From contig CACGEL010000014.1 of NCBI GenBank assembly GCA_902572065.1, forward strand, positions 1 through 20,973: a DNA stretch of 20,973 bases. Direction: 5' to 3'. This document shows positions 7,151 to 16,293 of the stretch, piece after piece (positions within the stretch are counted from its first letter, which is position 1; every line of letters begins with the position of its first letter). The DNA comes from an uncultured Prochlorococcus sp. (lineage in GTDB: Bacteria; Cyanobacteriota; Cyanobacteriia; PCC-6307; Cyanobiaceae). The position numbers were made by a program, and so were the translations under genes. The notes beneath the pieces were generated by a model. That model was given only the letters and a program-made list of their open reading frames with translations. It searched no databases and had not been told where the DNA came from.

Positions 7151-8575
7151 ATGCCAAAATTTGAAAAATTAAATTTACCTACTGAAGGAGAAATAATAAC
7201 TTTTAATCAAGGCAAGCCAACTATTCCTAATAATCCAATTGTCCCATTTATTAGGGGTGATGGAACTGGAGTTGATATATGGCCAGCGACTCAAATTGTT
7301 CTTGATGCAGCCATAAAAAAAAGCTATGGAGATGAAAGAAAAATTAATTGGTTTAAAGTCTATGCAGGAGATGAAGCTTGTGAAATTTATGGAACATATA
7401 ACTATCTTCCCCAAGATACTATTGAAGCAATTAAACACTTCGGAGTAGCCATCAAAGGTCCTTTAACAACTCCAATCGGTGGAGGAATTAGATCTCTTAA
7501 TGTTGCATTAAGACAAATCTTTGATTTATATAGCTGTGTTAGGCCATGCAAATATTATTCAGGAACACCAAGTCCTCATAAAAACCCTCAAAATTTGGAC
7601 GTTATTGTTTATAGAGAAAATACAGAAGATATCTACATGGGGATTGAATGGGAAGCCGATGATAATAATTGTCTTGAATTAATTAATCACTTAAATAATT
7701 TTGTAATACCAAATAGTAAAAGTTTAAAAAATAGATCCATACCAAAGGGATCAGGAATTGGAATAAAACCAGTAAGTAAATCAGGCAGCCAGAGGCATAT
7801 TAGAAAGGCTATTGAGCATGCAAAAAGATTATCAGGAGACAAAAGGCATGTAACTCTTGTACATAAAGGGAATATTATGAAATATACTGAAGGTGCTTTT
7901 AGAGATTGGGGATATGAATTAGCAGTAAATGAATTTAGAGAAGATTGCATTACAGAAAGAGAAAGCTGGATTTTAGATAATATTCAGAAAAATCCAGAAA
8001 TTACAATTGAAAATAATGCTCGGAAAATCGAGCCGGGTTTTGACAAGCTTACAAATAACAAAAAAGCATTTATTTGCGAAGAAATTAAAGAAGTTATAGC
8101 CTCAATTGCACATACCCATGGAGATGATAAATGGAAAGAACTTATTCTTGTTGATGATCGGATAGCTGACAGTATATTTCAACAAATTCAAACTCGACCT
8201 CAAGAATATTCAATTCTTGCAACATTAAACCTTAATGGAGACTATGTTTCTGATGCAGCTGCAGCAATAGTGGGCGGCCTAGGCATGGCTCCTGGTGCAA
8301 ATATTGGTGATAATGCAGCAATTTTCGAAGCAACGCATGGTACTGCGCCAAAACATGCAGGCTTAAATAAGATAAATCCAGGCTCAGTAATTCTAAGTGG
8401 TGTAATGATGCTTGAATATTTTGGTTGGAATGAAGCAGCTAACTTAATTACTAATGGTTTAAGTAAGGCAATCGAGCAAAAAAAAGTCACCTATGATCTA
8501 GCACGTTTAATGGAACCCAAAGTAGAACCTTTAACCTGTAGCAGTTTTGCTGAAGAAATTATCTCAAATTTCTAA
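7151..8575 (+). CDS. icd: Isocitrate dehydrogenase (NADP+)
   Basis: A 474-residue NADP-type isocitrate dehydrogenase that oxidises isocitrate to 2-oxoglutarate, the carbon skeleton for ammonium assimilation and a nitrogen-status signal in cyanobacteria. Motifs: FIRGDGTGVDIWPA (33-46), TPIGGGIRSLNVALRQ with the substrate-binding Ser115, VYRENTEDIYMGIEW (about 153-167), HKGNIMKYTEGAFRDW (about 238-253) and ATHGTAPKHAGLNKINPGS (about 394-412). It is longer than the E. coli enzyme (416 residues) because of extra sequence at about 265-330, a feature of cyanobacterial Icd. The residue after the NADP-contacting Lys is His where E. coli has Tyr. It is monocistronic, with a structured upstream region, and ends two bases before a convergent gene. 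NtcA control is expected from other cyanobacteria, but no GTA-N8-TAC site is visible. Confidence 0.97.
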   Translation: MPKFEKLNLPTEGEIITFNQGKPTIPNNPIVPFIRGDGTGVDIWPATQIVLDAAIKKSYGDERKINWFKVYAGDEACEIYGTYNYLPQDTIEAIKHFGVAIKGPLTTPIGGGIRSLNVALRQIFDLYSCVRPCKYYSGTPSPHKNPQNLDVIVYRENTEDIYMGIEWEADDNNCLELINHLNNFVIPNSKSLKNRSIPKGSGIGIKPVSKSGSQRHIRKAIEHAKRLSGDKRHVTLVHKGNIMKYTEGAFRDWGYELAVNEFREDCITERESWILDNIQKNPEITIENNARKIEPGFDKLTNNKKAFICEEIKEVIASIAHTHGDDKWKELILVDDRIADSIFQQIQTRPQEYSILATLNLNGDYVSDAAAAIVGGLGMAPGANIGDNAAIFEATHGTAPKHAGLNKINPGSVILSGVMMLEYFGWNEAANLITNGLSKAIEQKKVTYDLARLMEPKVEPLTCSSFAEEIISNF

Positions 8576-8577
8576 CT

Positions 8578-9927
8578 TTAAAAATTATTTATATTTTCCA
8601 AAACTTTCCATATATTCACTAATGAATCTTTAGTGCCAATGTTTCCAGGATGTGTAACTATAGGAAGCTTTTCATCATTTTTTAGGTTGTAAGTCACTAC
8701 AGAAATGCCTGTTGAAATTTGTCCCTCAAGATAAACATAATCTGCATTCAGTCCATTACTAAGAATCACATTTGTTGTTATTCCACCTTTTGAAATCAAA
8801 TATCCTATTTCATATTTCAAATCTTTGACTAATTCAGCAATAAAAAGAGCAATTGAATTATAAAAATTAAATTGTTCAGAATAATCTAGAGACATAAATT
8901 TTCTTGAAGTAAATAATACAGGAGTGTTTCCTTTCTCAAAGGAAAATCTAATTTCTCTCAAAAATTTATTTTTAAACAAATTCCTTTGCTTCTTATTATT
9001 CTCGTATGAAGTAATTCTAAATAATTCAAAAACATCTAACTCAATTGGCTCACAAGTACTTATCTCTAATAAATTGTTCAATTGTAATGTTGAAAGTTCC
9101 AAATAGGATCCAACAATTACCAACCCTGGAAGAAGATTTTTTTCTTTGTTTCTTATTCTTAAATTAGAAAAAAATATCTCATCATGAGGATTGCTTTTTT
9201 TCTCAGAAATTGAACTTATAAAACTTGCTGCTGTACGAAAAAGAAATTTCTTTTGTTTAGTTAATTTTTTAATTATTAAAGAAAACTTTTTAAGTTGAGA
9301 ATAATTTTCTGCATCTACAATTACATGTTTATTATTCTTTAAATTCTTGAGTGTTTTGAAAACTATATTATTTTCTTCATCATTAAGAATTTCGAGATCT
9401 GATAAAAAAAGATTTTGAATATCATCTAAATTTATTTGAGATTTACTCTTCTGAAATAAAAGTTTCTTGACACTACTTGTGTCATATCCAAAAATTTTAT
9501 CTCTAGCAAAAATTGTTTGATTAATAGGGGTTTGATCAACAAAGTGTGATCCATTAATTGTTAATCTTTTACCCTCTATAAAAGCTGGAATATGAAAAGT
9601 AGCATCGAAAGGACCTAAGCAATTATTTATGGTACTAGGCTCTAAAAAGTTATGTCCTCGAAGAGTAGAATCTCCTCTACTTATAAAAATTATTTCTTCT
9701 AAATAATCTTCAGAAGCTATAACAGCCTTAAGATTTGTACAAATTTCTTCTATTTTTAATTTCGCATCATTTTCCGATAGTGACCTTGTATTAGCCAAAA
9801 TAAAAAATAGACTAGATTCAGATTCAAAACCTTTAATTAAAGTTGAATAATCCCACTTAAGAAGTAATAAGCAATCATTTACAGTTTGAGAGCCTGTTGG
9901 ATCATCATCTATAACAACAAATTTCAT
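8578..9927 (-). CDS. Four-carbon acid sugar kinase family protein (DUF1537 type)
   Basis: A 449-residue protein of the family whose studied members phosphorylate four-carbon sugar acids such as erythronate and threonate with ATP. N-terminal substrate domain: VVIDDDPTGSQTV (4-16) and ISRGDSTLRGHNFLEP (about 82-97). C-terminal nucleotide domain: YLISKGGITTNVIL (about 380-393), LEGQISTGISVV and THPGNIGTKDSLVNIW (about 425-440). Both domains are present and length is complete. The IDDDPTGSQT form of the first motif differs from the commoner ADDFTGA form. The partners seen in bacterial tetronate loci (dehydrogenase, isomerase or aldolase) are absent. Instead the gene is third after the hydrolase and mutarotase homologue, 13 bases behind the latter. 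Substrate is unknown. Confidence 0.85.
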   Translation of the reverse strand: MKFVVIDDDPTGSQTVNDCLLLLKWDYSTLIKGFESESSLFFILANTRSLSENDAKLKIEEICTNLKAVIASEDYLEEIIFISRGDSTLRGHNFLEPSTINNCLGPFDATFHIPAFIEGKRLTINGSHFVDQTPINQTIFARDKIFGYDTSSVKKLLFQKSKSQINLDDIQNLFLSDLEILNDEENNIVFKTLKNLKNNKHVIVDAENYSQLKKFSLIIKKLTKQKKFLFRTAASFISSISEKKSNPHDEIFFSNLRIRNKEKNLLPGLVIVGSYLELSTLQLNNLLEISTCEPIELDVFELFRITSYENNKKQRNLFKNKFLREIRFSFEKGNTPVLFTSRKFMSLDYSEQFNFYNSIALFIAELVKDLKYEIGYLISKGGITTNVILSNGLNADYVYLEGQISTGISVVTYNLKNDEKLPIVTHPGNIGTKDSLVNIWKVLENINNF

Positions 9928-9940
9928 AAGTATTGCATAA

Positions 9941-10795
9941 TCACTTAAGAGATTTTATTTGTATTGAAGCATTAAACTTTTGACTATCATTTGAAGGAAT
10001 CATAATGTTTCTGAATCCATCAACAAAAGAATTTCGTGGACTAGTCCATGGTTCAAGACATATCATTCTTCTAGGAGGGTCACTCCAAATAACGCCGAGG
10101 TCAAAAGGATATGGATGATTTAAAGTTACTTGTCTTTTTAAGACTTTATCGCGAAAGGCACTTTTACCTGAAGTATACATAAGTAGATCAACGCCTAAAT
10201 TAATATTTTTTAATTCATCCAAAGTATTACTTAGGATATTTCTTTCTTGATTCTGACAATTAATTGGATTATAAATAAAATCTAAATTTTTGAAATCTGA
10301 AACATTAAAATAAGGATGCAATCCAAAATTTATAGGCATTGCAATTTCTGTTTTGTTTTGAATATTAATTTCAAATTCTAAACAGTTAATCTTTAAGTTA
10401 ACATCTATCCTCAACTCAAAATTAAAAGGATAATATTTTTTTGTTTTTTGAGATTCATTTAAATATAAGCATAAAGATTTTTCACTATCTTTTAAGCAGT
10501 ATTGCCAAGGTAAATCCCTAGCAAAACCATGTTGCATTAACTGCAAGTAATCTTTTCCAAATACTGAACTAGAAGTATTCATATTTCCACAAATTGGAAA
10601 CAGAATTGGAATACCTCCTCTAATACTTTTTTTTTTATCCATAAATCTTTTTTCATCGAAATAAAGTATTTCATTACCATCCGAAACCCAATTTGTAATA
10701 ACTCCTCCTCTTTCAGGGCAAAATTTTATATAATTATTTTGATCCAACTGAAAAATATAAATTCCTTTTTCTTTATCAAATAATTTAGTTAACAC
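9941..10795 (-). CDS. Aldose 1-epimerase (galactose mutarotase-like) family protein
   Basis: A 284-residue beta-sandwich mutarotase homologue. Family motifs: SIRGGIPILFPICGN (about 57-71), LMQHGFARDLPW (about 86-97) with His89, NFGLHPYFN (about 156-164) with His160, and ICLEPWTSPRNSF (about 245-257) with Glu248. The two His and the Glu correspond to the catalytic set of mutarotases. GGIP and QHGFARDLPW resemble the hexose-6-phosphate mutarotase branch (E. coli YeaD type), so the substrate may be a sugar phosphate; this is inference. No export signal is present. It lies nine bases after the alpha/beta hydrolase and 13 before the DUF1537 kinase, all on the minus strand, consistent with one transcript. 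Confidence 0.87.
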   Translation of the reverse strand: MLTKLFDKEKGIYIFQLDQNNYIKFCPERGGVITNWVSDGNEILYFDEKRFMDKKKSIRGGIPILFPICGNMNTSSSVFGKDYLQLMQHGFARDLPWQYCLKDSEKSLCLYLNESQKTKKYYPFNFELRIDVNLKINCLEFEINIQNKTEIAMPINFGLHPYFNVSDFKNLDFIYNPINCQNQERNILSNTLDELKNINLGVDLLMYTSGKSAFRDKVLKRQVTLNHPYPFDLGVIWSDPPRRMICLEPWTSPRNSFVDGFRNIMIPSNDSQKFNASIQIKSLK

Positions 10796-10804
10796 AATTT
10801 TTAC

Positions 10805-11704
10805 TTAAAGAGAATCAACCCAATCCAAAATATGCTGATTAACTATTTCAGGTATTTCATCATGAGGACAATGTCCAGCATCTAGAATAATTTCTTTTGT
10901 ATCCTTTGGAATAAATTTTTTATATAGATTTCTTTTTTTAGGAGTATTCATCCATGGATCTTTACCTCCCCATAGTAGTAATAATGGTGAATCTAGTTTT
11001 GCGAATAGCTTATCTAAAGGTAATCCTTGAGGACCTGAGGGGTTAAATACACTTCTAAAAACATTAAATGCTCCATAATCAAGCGAAGGCTTTCTTATTG
11101 AATCTACTAAAAAATCATCAACATTTTTTTTATCAACATAAACTTGATTCAAAGTTTTTTTAATATTTTTTGGATTCCTCATATTCTCAAAAATCAAACG
11201 TTGAAGAACAACATTCTTCAAAAATATTCCTGCAACTGTTTCAATTGAAGTTTGCAACATATTCTTCTTGATAGTTTTTTCTTCACTAAAGTATCCCGCT
11301 GCATTGAGTAATATGACACCTGCGTTAAGTTCATTCAATTCTGAACCAGCTGCTAATGCTGCATAACCGCCTAATGAATTCCCAACAACAATTGTAGGTT
11401 TTCTTATTTTTTCTTTTACGTATGCTATGACCTGATCTTTCCATAAAGATCCTGAGTATTCAACATCCTGAGGCTTAGGACTTTTCCCAAAACCCAGTAG
11501 ATCCATTGCATGAACTTCATATTTGTTGCTCAAAATAGGGATATTAAATCTCCAATGATCCGTAGAAGCTCCAAAACCATGAATTAATAAAATTGCACAT
11601 TCTTTTGAGGCATATTCTGGCTTAGCTGAAACTGTATGTATTGGGTAATTTAAAAAATTCCAATCAAAATTTAAATCACTATCTATTGGAACTGTTTTTT
11701 CCAT
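10805..11704 (-). CDS. Alpha/beta hydrolase
   Basis: A 299-residue alpha/beta-hydrolase-fold enzyme with a complete catalytic triad: nucleophile Ser110 in VVGNSLGGYAAL, acid Asp249 in LLLWGGKDPWMN and His278 in DAGHCPHDEIPE. The oxyanion region is LLIHGFGASTDHWR (about 39-52), followed by MDLLGFGKSPKP. A helical cap lies at about 140-225. The style resembles cyanobacterial and chloroplast hydrolases often annotated as pheophytinase-like or haloalkane-dehalogenase-like, but the substrate cannot be told from sequence. There is no signal peptide. It starts 42 bases after the antiporter gene and precedes the mutarotase homologue by nine bases. Confidence 0.9.
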   Translation of the reverse strand: MEKTVPIDSDLNFDWNFLNYPIHTVSAKPEYASKECAILLIHGFGASTDHWRFNIPILSNKYEVHAMDLLGFGKSPKPQDVEYSGSLWKDQVIAYVKEKIRKPTIVVGNSLGGYAALAAGSELNELNAGVILLNAAGYFSEEKTIKKNMLQTSIETVAGIFLKNVVLQRLIFENMRNPKNIKKTLNQVYVDKKNVDDFLVDSIRKPSLDYGAFNVFRSVFNPSGPQGLPLDKLFAKLDSPLLLLWGGKDPWMNTPKKRNLYKKFIPKDTKEIILDAGHCPHDEIPEIVNQHILDWVDSL

Positions 11705-11746
11705 TTATCAAAATTCTATTTTGGATAATTCTAATAAAATTATTTC

Positions 11747-13114
11747 TTAAAGAAGACCTACCGGATCAGCTGCAACATCATCTGAAATTTTATTATCTCC
11801 ACCAGGGGGCTTATCTTTCAAGACAATTCTTAAAAGAACAGGAGCAAGGAATGTCGTTCCAATGACCATTAATAAAATTGCTGCCTCAAGTGAGGGTGTT
11901 AACAGCTTAGCGCTTGTTCCTAATCCAAGAAAAATCAATCCCACTTCTCCTCTGGGCATCATTCCTAAACCTACAACTAATCTGTTGGTAGGTTTATCAC
12001 TTGAGAAAACCCATCCAGCAGCAATTTTTCCAATAATTGCAACAACTAATAAAAACCCTGCTACTACTAGAGCAGACCTACTTGCAGGATCTAAAGGATT
12101 AATAACTGATAAATCCATTCCAGCGCCTACCAATACGAAAAAGATTGTCGCGAATAATGAAACCAATGGCAAAACTGATTGCTGGATAGCATGATTATTT
12201 TTTGAACTACTAAGAATCAAGCCAGCTGCAAAAGCACCTAAAGCTGCCTCAAGCCCAATTGCCGTAGCGACAAAGCAACATAATACAAGTATTACAAATG
12301 ATGCCACGACTACAGCTCCAGGTGCTTTTAACCTATCAAGAAGCCAATCGAATCCAGGAGCTGCTGTTCTACTTAATGCAATAGCAGCAATTACAAATAC
12401 AACAGCTGCAGCAACTAATTTGACTATAGGAGCAATTTCCAATGAGCCTCCTGCAGCAAGAGCTACAACAACTGCAAGAATAACAATACCCAAAATATCA
12501 TCTAGAACTGCCGCACCAATAACAATTTGTCCTTCTCTTGTTTTCAAGTATCCTAATTCACCAAAAACACTAGCAGTAATACCTATACTTGTAGCAGTCA
12601 TCGATGCTCCCGCAAAAACTGCAGGGATGAGATCCACCTGGAAAATAAACATTAATCCAAGAGTACCAAATGCAAAAGGAAGAATTACACCTGCCATAGC
12701 AACTGTAAAAGCCTGTGCACCAACCGCTACTAATTCTTCTAATTCACTTTCTAATCCTGTTAAGAAAAGAAGTGCATACAAGCCAAGTGTAGCAACTGCT
12801 TGCAGGGAAGGAAAACTTTCAAAATAAACATCTGGAACAGCTTCAGGAGGTATTGATGCTAACGAGCTAATTACATTAACTAATCCTTGATTCAATTCAG
12901 TATGAGCTGAGGGTGGTATGAGCAAGTGAAAACCAGATGCACCTATAACAACCCCTGCCAAAAGCTCTCCCACAATAGTAGGCAAACTTAGTCTTACTAA
13001 AACTTCCGCTAATGCTCTAGCAGCTAAAAATATCAATAGAAATCTAATAACTCCTATTAGCGTTTCAGCAACTTCTAAATCATGTGCACTTAATTCAGCA
13101 AGTAAAGGGTACAT
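11747..13114 (-). CDS. Cation:proton antiporter (CPA2 / NapA-type Na+/H+ antiporter)
   Basis: A 455-residue membrane protein with about 12 hydrophobic segments and short loops. The ion-binding acidic pair is visible in VIGAAVLDDILGIVIL as Asp205-Asp206, the motif of electrogenic CPA2 antiporters. The inverted-repeat fold is hinted at by PTIVGELLAGVVIGASG (about 45-61) in the first half and GMMPRGEVGLIFLGLG in the second; the latter contains the conserved Arg-Gly-Glu. The type recalls cyanobacterial NhaS3, a thylakoid Na+/H+ antiporter, but location cannot be read from sequence. No TrkA-N or other regulatory domain follows; the C-terminus is a short polar tail. It is divergent from glgP, with a hairpin 19-45 bases before its start. 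Its composition is less AT-biased than its neighbours, as usual for Ala/Gly-rich membrane proteins. Confidence 0.9.
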   Translation of the reverse strand: MYPLLAELSAHDLEVAETLIGVIRFLLIFLAARALAEVLVRLSLPTIVGELLAGVVIGASGFHLLIPPSAHTELNQGLVNVISSLASIPPEAVPDVYFESFPSLQAVATLGLYALLFLTGLESELEELVAVGAQAFTVAMAGVILPFAFGTLGLMFIFQVDLIPAVFAGASMTATSIGITASVFGELGYLKTREGQIVIGAAVLDDILGIVILAVVVALAAGGSLEIAPIVKLVAAAVVFVIAAIALSRTAAPGFDWLLDRLKAPGAVVVASFVILVLCCFVATAIGLEAALGAFAAGLILSSSKNNHAIQQSVLPLVSLFATIFFVLVGAGMDLSVINPLDPASRSALVVAGFLLVVAIIGKIAAGWVFSSDKPTNRLVVGLGMMPRGEVGLIFLGLGTSAKLLTPSLEAAILLMVIGTTFLAPVLLRIVLKDKPPGGDNKISDDVAADPVGLL

Positions 13115-13132
13115 TTCAAATGCGAGGGGAAT

Positions 13133-13159
13133 TAAACTATCTAATTGGAAGATAGTTTA
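13133..13159. repeat. Perfect 10-bp inverted repeat between antiporter and glgP
   Basis: TAAACTATCT (13133-13142) and AGATAGTTTA (13150-13159) are perfect complements around a 7-base loop. The element lies 19 bases upstream of the antiporter ATG and about 108 bases upstream of the glgP ATG. The genes diverge, so it is not a terminator. It could be a hairpin in the antiporter leader or a dyad operator acting on either promoter. Confidence 0.6.
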
Positions 13160-13267
13160 TGAAGGGCCCACTTTAGGAAGTATGTAAAAAAAAGCAAAAA
13201 TACTCAACAAGTGTGGATCTGAAGTTACAACAAAGAATTTTTTCAAAAACTGGCTATTGTCTTAAAT

Positions 13268-15814
13268 ATGTCAAATTCAATGAACTCCAACGAACCATTT
13301 GATCTACGCTTGCCTACTCCTGGCTGCTATTTAGATCCTGAAAAAGCTGGAATGAATTCTGATGCCCTTTTCAAAGGCATGACAGCACACTTATTCTTTA
13401 CTATTGGCAAATTAGCAACCTCTGCGAGTCCTCATGATTTGTACATGGCTCTAAGTTATGCGGTTAAAGATAGATTAATGACAAGATATTTAGCAAGCCA
13501 AGAAGTAATACGCAAAAAACCTCAAAAAACAGTTGCTTACTTATCCGCAGAATTTCTAATAGGTCCACAATTAAGTAATAATCTTTTAAACCTAGGGATA
13601 ACAAAAGAAGCAGAGGATGCTTTAAAAAGATTTGGGATTGAATCATTATCAACAATCCTTGAAGTAGAAGAAGAACCTGGGCTAGGCAATGGTGGTCTAG
13701 GAAGACTTGCTGCTTGTTATATGGAATCTTTGGCCTCCTTACAAGTTCCTGCTGTCGGTTACGGTATAAGATATGAGTTCGGAATTTTTAACCAGTTAAT
13801 TAGAGATGGTTGGCAAGTCGAAGTTACTGACAAATGGCTTAAAGGTGGCTGGCCATGGGAATTACCTCAACCAGATGAATCTTGTTTTGTTGGTTTTGGA
13901 GGAAGAACTGAAAGTTATAGAGACGATAAAGGAAACTACCGATCAAGATGGGTTCCTTCTGAACATGCAATTGGGGTTCCTCATGATGTTCCAGTATTAG
14001 GTTATAGAGTAAATACATGTGACAGATTAAGATTATGGAGAGCTGATGCAACAGAAAGTTTTGATTTTTATGCTTTCAATATTGGTGATTATTATGGTGC
14101 AGTAGAAGAAAAAGTTGCATCTGAAACTTTATCAAAAGTTCTTTACCCAAATGACGGAACTGATGAAGGCAGAAGATTAAGACTAAAACAACAACATTTC
14201 TTTGTTAGTTGTTCTCTTCAAGATATGTTGAGAAGTCTCGAAAAAAGATCTATCCCAATAACAGAATTTGCTAAACATTGGACTGTGCAGTTAAATGACA
14301 CCCATCCTGCTATTGCAGTAGCAGAATTAATGCGACTATTAATAGATCAGTATCAAGTGGGTTGGGATAAGGCATGGAATATAACGACATCATCAGTAGC
14401 ATACACAAACCATACATTGCTTCCTGAAGCTTTGGAAAAATGGGATTTAAGTCTTTTTAGTGATTTACTTCCTCGTCATTTAGAAATTATTTACGAAATA
14501 AATTGGAGATTCTTGCAACAATTAAGACTTCGTTATCCAGGAGATGACAAGATTTTACAAAAACTATCAATTATTGATGAAGAAGGTTCTAAGTCCGTGA
14601 GAATGGCTCATTTAGCTACTATTGGAGCTCATCATATAAATGGAGTTGCTGCGCTTCATTCAGATCTTATCAAGAGACAACTTCTTCCAGAATTTGCAAA
14701 ACTTTGGCCAAAAAAGTTTACAAACGTAACTAATGGAGTAACCCCTAGAAGATGGGTTGCATTAGCAAATCCATCTTTATCCAATTTATTAGAAAAAGAG
14801 GTAGGTCCCAATTGGATAACCAATATGGAACTGTTAAAAAACTTAGAAAAGAAAAAAGAAGACGCAAATTTCCTTCTAAAATTTGAAGAAACTAAATTAA
14901 TTGGAAAACGTAAACTAGCTAGTTTCATTCATTCTAAAACAGGTATACTTGTTGATCCCTCAAGTATGTTTGATGTTCAGGTAAAAAGAATTCATCAGTA
15001 CAAAAGACAACATTTAAATGCTTTGCAAATTATTGCTCAGTACTTAAGAATAAAAAATGGCACAAGTAAATATACAGCTCCCCGAACAGTAATATTTGGT
15101 GGTAAAGCAGCTCCTGGTTACTTTATGGCTAAATTGATGATCCGCTTTATTAATGGTATCGCAGATGTCGTCAATTCAGACCCTGATATGGAAGGTCTAT
15201 TAAGAGTTGTTTTCTTACCAGACTATAATGTAAAACTTGGAGAAATAGTATATCCTGCAACAGATTTATCTGAACAAATTTCAACTGCTGGAAAAGAAGC
15301 GTCAGGCACAGGAAATATGAAATTTGCCATGAATGGAGCCTTGACTATAGGGACTCTTGATGGAGCAAATGTAGAATTAAGAGACCTAGTGAAGAAAGAA
15401 AATTTCTTTCTTTTCGGAAAAACCGAAAGTGAAATAATGAACTTAAAAAATAATGGTTATTCTCCCTCGTTATTCATAGAAAAATGTCCCGAGTTAAAAG
15501 AAGTAGTTCGTTTAATAGAAATAGGACATTTTAGTAATGGAGACAAGGAATTATTCAAACCTTTATTAAATAGCTTGACTGGAAATGATCCATTTTTCGT
15601 AATGGCTGATTTCGAAGACTATTTAAATAAACAAGATGAAGTTAGTAACTTTTGGAACAACAAAAAAGCATGGAATAAAATGGCCCTATTAAATACTGCA
15701 AGATCTGGATATTTTTCTTCAGACAGATCAATTAGAGAATATTGTGAATCTATTTGGAAAGTCTCACCTATGCCAGTAGAAATTACATGTGATATTGAAG
15801 AAGTTACTACTTAG
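13268..15814 (+). CDS. glgP: Glycogen phosphorylase
   Basis: An 848-residue glycogen/starch phosphorylase (GT35), a cytosolic PLP enzyme that releases glucose-1-phosphate from storage glycogen. Motifs: KTVAYLSAEFLIG (near 90), EEEPGLGNGGLGRLAACYMESLA (about 136-158), YGIRYEFGIFNQ, VQLNDTHPAIAVAELMRLL, NVTNGVTPRRW and VKRIHQYKRQ. The PLP-binding lysine is Lys685 in SGTGNMKFAMNG, followed by TLDGANVE. Length is normal. A second Met at residue 5 is a possible alternative start. It is monocistronic, divergent from the antiporter across 153 bases, and its last eight bases overlap the end of the convergent gene at 15807. No phosphorylation or AMP-site extension typical of animal enzymes can be judged from sequence. 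Confidence 0.97.
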   Translation: MSNSMNSNEPFDLRLPTPGCYLDPEKAGMNSDALFKGMTAHLFFTIGKLATSASPHDLYMALSYAVKDRLMTRYLASQEVIRKKPQKTVAYLSAEFLIGPQLSNNLLNLGITKEAEDALKRFGIESLSTILEVEEEPGLGNGGLGRLAACYMESLASLQVPAVGYGIRYEFGIFNQLIRDGWQVEVTDKWLKGGWPWELPQPDESCFVGFGGRTESYRDDKGNYRSRWVPSEHAIGVPHDVPVLGYRVNTCDRLRLWRADATESFDFYAFNIGDYYGAVEEKVASETLSKVLYPNDGTDEGRRLRLKQQHFFVSCSLQDMLRSLEKRSIPITEFAKHWTVQLNDTHPAIAVAELMRLLIDQYQVGWDKAWNITTSSVAYTNHTLLPEALEKWDLSLFSDLLPRHLEIIYEINWRFLQQLRLRYPGDDKILQKLSIIDEEGSKSVRMAHLATIGAHHINGVAALHSDLIKRQLLPEFAKLWPKKFTNVTNGVTPRRWVALANPSLSNLLEKEVGPNWITNMELLKNLEKKKEDANFLLKFEETKLIGKRKLASFIHSKTGILVDPSSMFDVQVKRIHQYKRQHLNALQIIAQYLRIKNGTSKYTAPRTVIFGGKAAPGYFMAKLMIRFINGIADVVNSDPDMEGLLRVVFLPDYNVKLGEIVYPATDLSEQISTAGKEASGTGNMKFAMNGALTIGTLDGANVELRDLVKKENFFLFGKTESEIMNLKNNGYSPSLFIEKCPELKEVVRLIEIGHFSNGDKELFKPLLNSLTGNDPFFVMADFEDYLNKQDEVSNFWNNKKAWNKMALLNTARSGYFSSDRSIREYCESIWKVSPMPVEITCDIEEVTT

Positions 15815-16262
15815 AATTATTCTTATCAGGGAAATCTGGTGTTTGATGAAATAGTCTATTTAATATTAATCTATCAATATTAAGTGGATCAGGAGCTAAC
15901 TTTTTGGAAATTTCTTTAAATTTGGTTTCAATATTTTCAGAAACTTTAATATCAAAAATTCGCTCCATCAAAGCTTCAATTGAATATAAATAAGCATTAA
16001 CATTTTCAAGTTCATCTATTACATCTGTAATTTCTATATCAGAGATATGTTTATTATCATTGATAAGATAATCGTCATTATTTTTCTCAGATAGTTGCTT
16101 TTGTAATTCTTCAGTAACTTTATTGCAAAGAGTTCTAAATGATTGAATGGATGCCCAATTTAATTCTTTTTGATCTTTAAAAGTAGGAAATTCTCGAATT
16201 AAACGATCATGTTCTTTATAGAATCTCTGACAATCAGGACATTGACATGGTTCTTCTTCCAA
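15807..16262 (-). CDS. Hypothetical protein with N-terminal CxCxxC cluster
   Basis: A 151-residue protein I do not recognise. The N-terminus reads MEEEPCQCPDCQRFYKEHDRLI, with Cys6, Cys8 and Cys11; one further Cys occurs in FRTLCNKVTEEL. Three closely spaced Cys suggest metal binding, though only three are close together and no matching fourth ligand is obvious nearby. The rest is acidic and strongly helical, rich in Glu, Lys, Asp and Leu, with coiled-coil character in the middle and C-terminal half (for example VIDELENVNAYLYSIEALMERIF). It follows the 16294 gene on the same strand after 31 bases and converges on glgP with an 8-base overlap of coding ends. Probably cytosolic; function unknown. 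Confidence 0.8.
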   Translation of the reverse strand: MEEEPCQCPDCQRFYKEHDRLIREFPTFKDQKELNWASIQSFRTLCNKVTEELQKQLSEKNNDDYLINDNKHISDIEITDVIDELENVNAYLYSIEALMERIFDIKVSENIETKFKEISKKLAPDPLNIDRLILNRLFHQTPDFPDKNNSK

Positions 16263-16293
16263 CAGAATAAATAACTCTATTTATATCATTGCA

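Noticed and set aside
11862..12827. Plus-strand frames of 110 and 135 codons antisense to the antiporter
   Set aside because: They are reverse-frame shadows of an Ala/Gly-rich membrane protein gene with clear antiporter motifs.
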